Part shown: one piece after another, positions 7,052 through 9,361 of the stretch
Layout of the letters: the number at the start of each line of letters is the position of its first letter
Position numbering within the stretch: the first letter of the stretch is position 1
Source of the DNA: Campylobacteraceae bacterium
GTDB lineage: Bacteria > Campylobacterota > Campylobacteria > Campylobacterales > Sulfurospirillaceae
Assembly (NCBI GenBank): GCA_027055635.1
Contig: JALUMZ010000171.1
Span: 1-9,361 of the forward strand
Length of the DNA stretch: 9,361 nucleotides
Direction: 5' to 3'
The notes under the pieces: generated by a model
Told to the model about the DNA's origin: nothing
Database searches by the model: none
What the model saw: the letters and a program-made list of their open reading frames with translations, nothing else
Program-made: the position numbers and the translations under genes

Positions 7052-7843
7052 TTACTTCTCTTGTTTTTTCATATCTAAAATACTTTTTTGAGCTCTATTT
7101 TTATCTTTGTTGCTTGAAGAATAAAATCTTAGCTCTACTCTACGATTTTTAGCCCTACCCTCTTTGGTTGCATTTGATGCAATAGGGTCGTATTGAGCTT
7201 TTCCTCCTGCCATCAGTCTCTTTGGTGAAATTTTGTCTTTTATCAACTCCTTGACGACACTTACCCCTCTAGCTGTGGATAGATCCCAGTTATCTCTGTA
7301 TGGAGATTTTACATCTGGCATAACATTGTCTGTATAACCAACAACATTAATACGCAAATTTTCAGGTAATCTCTCAATTATAAGGGCTATTCTTTTTAAA
7401 AAAAGTATAGCATCTTGATTTTCAATTTGAGAAGAACCCTGTTTAAACAAAAGTGCACCCGGAAGCCTTATCGTAAAACCACTCTCTGCCTCTTCTAGTG
7501 TTACTTGGGGAGAGCCTGTTGCTTTAAGTATCTCATTTACCTCTTTGATTGTTCTGCTCATTGCATTGCTGATAGAGTTTGTTGTGTCCTCTTTGCTTTT
7601 AGCACTTGCTGTTTGGATTTGCTGCTGTTTTTCTCTGCTTATATCCATCTTGCTACCACCCTCCAGTACACTTAGAGCACCTGCAAGTGAGCCTATAGCC
7701 TCTTGTATCTTTTTTGCATCCATTGTTGACATTGAGAGTAGCAAAACAAAAAAACACAGAAGTAGAGACATGAGATCACCAAATGCAGCCAACCACTCTG
7801 GCATACATTTTGGACAATCACAAGGTTTTGCTTTTTTACCCAT
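7052..7843 (-). CDS. motB: Flagellar stator protein MotB, PomB-like
   Basis: MotB anchors the stator to peptidoglycan and carries the ion-binding aspartate. The N-terminus has a CDCPKC cysteine cluster (8-13), then PEWLAAFGDLMSLLLCFFVL, the single membrane helix (about 15-38) with the ion-binding D23. A hydrophilic linker follows, then an OmpA-like peptidoglycan-binding domain (about 130-242) with VGYTDN (168-173), DLSTARG (187-193) and AKNRRVEL (231-238). The FGDLMSLLLCFFVLLLS helix and the cysteine-rich start resemble sodium-driven PomB of Vibrio more than the proton-type MotB of Campylobacter and Helicobacter, which has PYADFLSLLLA at this place. Ion choice is inferred. The ATG at 7841-7843 follows an AGGA that overlaps the motA stop; eight bases separate the genes. 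Confidence 0.94.
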   Translation of the reverse strand: MGKKAKPCDCPKCMPEWLAAFGDLMSLLLCFFVLLLSMSTMDAKKIQEAIGSLAGALSVLEGGSKMDISREKQQQIQTASAKSKEDTTNSISNAMSRTIKEVNEILKATGSPQVTLEEAESGFTIRLPGALLFKQGSSQIENQDAILFLKRIALIIERLPENLRINVVGYTDNVMPDVKSPYRDNWDLSTARGVSVVKELIKDKISPKRLMAGGKAQYDPIASNATKEGRAKNRRVELRFYSSSNKDKNRAQKSILDMKKQEK

Positions 7844-7851
7844 AAATCATC

Positions 7852-8616
7852 CTAGTTAAATTGACTTTCTCTATCTTTTGGAGGCAAGAAAGACAGAAGC
7901 TTTCCCTCTAGTGTTCTTGGATTGTCGCCAGATTGTATGGCCATGATTCCTTCTAAAATCAAAGTCTTTACTAACACTTCATCACTATCTCGTATAAGTA
8001 AAATATTTGCTACCGGGCCGCCAAATATATTTCCGATCATAGCACCATACATCGTAGTAAGCAACGCGACAGCCATAGAAGGACCAATCGCAGATGGGTC
8101 CGACATATTTAAAAGCATCGCAACAAGACCTATAAGTGTTCCAATCATACCCATAGCACCGGAGTATCCACCTACTTGTTCAAAGATTTGAGCATTTGCC
8201 TTGTGTCTTTCGCTTGTTTGGTCCATGTCAATCTCAAGCAAATCTCTTATAGTGTCTGGCTCATTACCATCAACTGCCATAGAGAGTCCTTTTTTTAAGA
8301 ACTCATTTGTTTCGTTATTTGCATCTGCTTCAAGTGCTAATATACCATCTCTTCTGGCTTTTGTTGAGTATTCCACCATTTTTTTAATTAGCTCTGCTAC
8401 ATCTTCTTGTGGAGGCTTGATCGAGATCATAAAAAACTTAGCAATACTCTTCATCTGCTCCATTTTGAAGCCCATAAGAAGAACACCTATAGTACCACCA
8501 AATACAATCAAAACTGAAGGTATATCGATATAAGGACCTATACCTACACCCATAGCCATTGCACCAAAAAGAAGTGCTAAAGTCAGCACTAAACCAACGA
8601 CGGTTCCTAAATCCAT
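7852..8616 (-). CDS. motA: Flagellar stator protein MotA, PomA-like
   Basis: MotA forms the ring around MotB that converts ion flow into torque. The 254 residues show four membrane segments: about 4-24, 30-50, 153-172 and 180-205. The cytosolic loop between the second and third holds charged residues R88/R89 and E96 that face the rotor protein FliG. The match to Vibrio PomA is strong: MDLGT start, AMGMIGTLIGLVAML (154-168), DPSAIGPSMAVALLTTMYGA (173-192) and GIMAIQSGDNPR (223-234). T160 and T187-T188 correspond to the polar residues of the PomA sodium path. I infer sodium coupling from this; it is not shown. ATG 8614-8616 has AAAGG at 8624-8628, seven bases away. First gene of the motA-motB-fliP(-metH) unit. 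Confidence 0.95.
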   Translation of the reverse strand: MDLGTVVGLVLTLALLFGAMAMGVGIGPYIDIPSVLIVFGGTIGVLLMGFKMEQMKSIAKFFMISIKPPQEDVAELIKKMVEYSTKARRDGILALEADANNETNEFLKKGLSMAVDGNEPDTIRDLLEIDMDQTSERHKANAQIFEQVGGYSGAMGMIGTLIGLVAMLLNMSDPSAIGPSMAVALLTTMYGAMIGNIFGGPVANILLIRDSDEVLVKTLILEGIMAIQSGDNPRTLEGKLLSFLPPKDRESQFN

Positions 8617-8657
8617 ATTTTAACCTTTAAAATAACTGTACTATTTTATGTTTATTT

Positions 8658-8702
8658 GGGTTAAAAGATGATTAAATTTTGTTATCCAACCATCTTTAGC
8701 CC
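8658..8702 (-). repeat. Imperfect inverted repeat in the motA leader
   Basis: GGGTTAAAAGATG (8658-8670) and CATCTTTAGCCC (8691-8702) are near-perfect reverse complements with one extra base and one mismatch, around a 20-base centre. It lies 42 bases upstream of the motA start and downstream of the sigma-28 candidate. It could be a protein-binding operator or a hairpin in the leader RNA. It has no U-run, so it is not a standard terminator. Function unknown. Confidence 0.4.
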
Positions 8703-8709
8703 ACTTAAT

Positions 8710-8737
8710 TTGGTATAAAACAAACTTTGGCTAGAAT
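8710..8737 (+). promoter_or_regulatory. Possible sigma-70 promoter of glmU
   Basis: TAGAAT (8732-8737) with TTGGTA (8710-8715) 16 bases upstream would start transcription near 8744, about 32 bases before the glmU ATG. An alternative -10, TATAAA after TGG (8712-8719), has an extended form but gives a longer leader. The evidence is moderate. The downstream -10 overlaps the sigma-28 candidate of motA on the other strand. Confidence 0.35.
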
Positions 8738-8762
8738 ATCGGACATTTATGTAGATATTTTA
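8736..8762 (-). promoter_or_regulatory. Candidate sigma-28 (FliA) promoter of the motA operon
   Basis: Read on the minus strand, TAAA (8762-8759) is followed after exactly 15 bases by TCCGATAT (8743-8736). The family consensus is TAAA-N15-GCCGATAA, and CGATAT is the -10 core known for sigma-28 promoters in Campylobacter and Helicobacter. Transcription would start near 8728, leaving a leader of about 110 bases before motA. A stator operon is a natural sigma-28 target, which supports the match. The long leader and the chance rate of such motifs in AT-rich DNA are the doubts. Confidence 0.5.
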
Positions 8763-8775
8763 GGAGAATAAATAT

Positions 8776-9361
8776 ATGAACATATCAATTGCTATCATGG
8801 CTGCTGGTTTTGGCACAAGGATGAAATCAAAACTTCCAAAAGTTTTACATAAAATAAGCGGTTATGAGATGCTGTATTATATAATTAAAGAGTCAAAAAA
8901 GCTAAGTGATGATGTAACTGTCATACTGTATCATGAAGCAAATCTCATACAAAAAGAGATGGAAAAATATTTTGATAATTTAAAATTTAAAATTCAAGAT
9001 GTCAAAAATTTTCCAGGTACCGGTGGAGCACTAAGAGAGTTAAATCCAAAATATAAAAAAGTTTTAGTTTTAAATGGAGATATGCCTCTGCTTGAAGCAA
9101 AAGATATACTCCCTTTTACACAAGAAAAACATAAGCTAATAATGAGCTTTTTTAGTTGTGAAAATCCTACAGGCTATGGCAGAGTGATTATGGACAGAGA
9201 CAATAGTGTAGATATGATAGTTGAAGAGAAAGATGCAACAGAGCAACAAAAAGAGATAAAAGAAGTAAATGCTGGAGTATATCTCTTTGATTCAGATTTT
9301 TTAAAAGAAAATCTAAAAAAACTCACAAATACAAATCAGCAAAAAGAGTACTATATAACTG
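8776..9361 (+). CDS. glmU: GlmU, N-acetylglucosamine-1-phosphate uridylyltransferase (N-terminal part, cut by window edge)
   Basis: GlmU acetylates glucosamine 1-phosphate with its C-terminal domain and adds UMP with its N-terminal domain to make UDP-GlcNAc, the precursor of peptidoglycan and lipid A. The 195 codons visible belong to the uridylyltransferase domain. They include the nucleotide loop MAAGFGTRMKSKLPKVLH (8-25), PGTGGAL (80-86), the metal aspartate in NGDMPLL (100-106), GYGRVI (133-138), EEKDAT (150-155), VNAGVY (164-169) and EYYIT at the edge. The full protein is usually about 430-460 residues, so the acetyltransferase half lies outside, and its presence is assumed. ATG 8776 has AGGAG at 8762-8766, nine bases away. 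It diverges from motA, next to fliP in the wider order, an arrangement I recall from Campylobacter and Helicobacter. Confidence 0.93.
   Translation, partial: MNISIAIMAAGFGTRMKSKLPKVLHKISGYEMLYYIIKESKKLSDDVTVILYHEANLIQKEMEKYFDNLKFKIQDVKNFPGTGGALRELNPKYKKVLVLNGDMPLLEAKDILPFTQEKHKLIMSFFSCENPTGYGRVIMDRDNSVDMIVEEKDATEQQKEIKEVNAGVYLFDSDFLKENLKKLTNTNQQKEYYIT

Overview
The window is AT-rich, gene-dense bacterial DNA with the stamp of Campylobacterota (the former Epsilonproteobacteria), most like a free-living marine sulfur-oxidiser such as Sulfurimonas or a relative. The reasons are a fliP gene diverging from glmU (a linkage I recall from Campylobacter and Helicobacter), a RibBA whose GTP cyclohydrolase II half is degenerate, extended -10 promoters, and the general protein flavour. 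No genus can be proved from this sequence alone.

Left part (1-1718). A gene for a secreted CAP/SCP-domain protein is split by an apparent one-base frameshift. The signal peptide (from 80) is in one frame and the CAP domain (from 208) in another, meeting at a run of six A. The gene ends in a perfect 22-bp palindrome that holds its stop codon in the loop. Two tRNA genes follow on the minus strand, tRNA-Gln(TTG) and initiator tRNA-fMet(CAT), driven by a promoter that matches the sigma-70 consensus exactly. Back to back with it lies an extended -10 promoter for ribBA.

Middle (1719-6268). ribBA on the plus strand makes the four-carbon riboflavin precursor. It ends at a hairpin-plus-T-run terminator and converges with metH on the minus strand. 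metH encodes full-length cobalamin-dependent methionine synthase with all four modules.

Right part (6317-9361). On the minus strand, motA, motB and fliP are packed with 8 and 0 bases between them, and metH follows 47 bases after fliP, so motA-motB-fliP-metH looks like one transcription unit. MotA and MotB resemble the sodium-driven PomA/PomB type rather than the proton type known from Campylobacter and Helicobacter. The 159-bp gap to the divergent glmU holds a good sigma-28 promoter candidate facing motA, a possible sigma-70 promoter for glmU and an imperfect inverted repeat in the motA leader. glmU runs off the right edge.

Most of this is core housekeeping and motility. I see no CRISPR array, insertion sequence, phage or toxin-antitoxin module, and no wholly new system. 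The points most worth a second look are the split CAP gene, the Pom-type stator placed between fliP and glmU, and the sigma-28 promoter in front of an operon that also carries an export-apparatus gene and metH.
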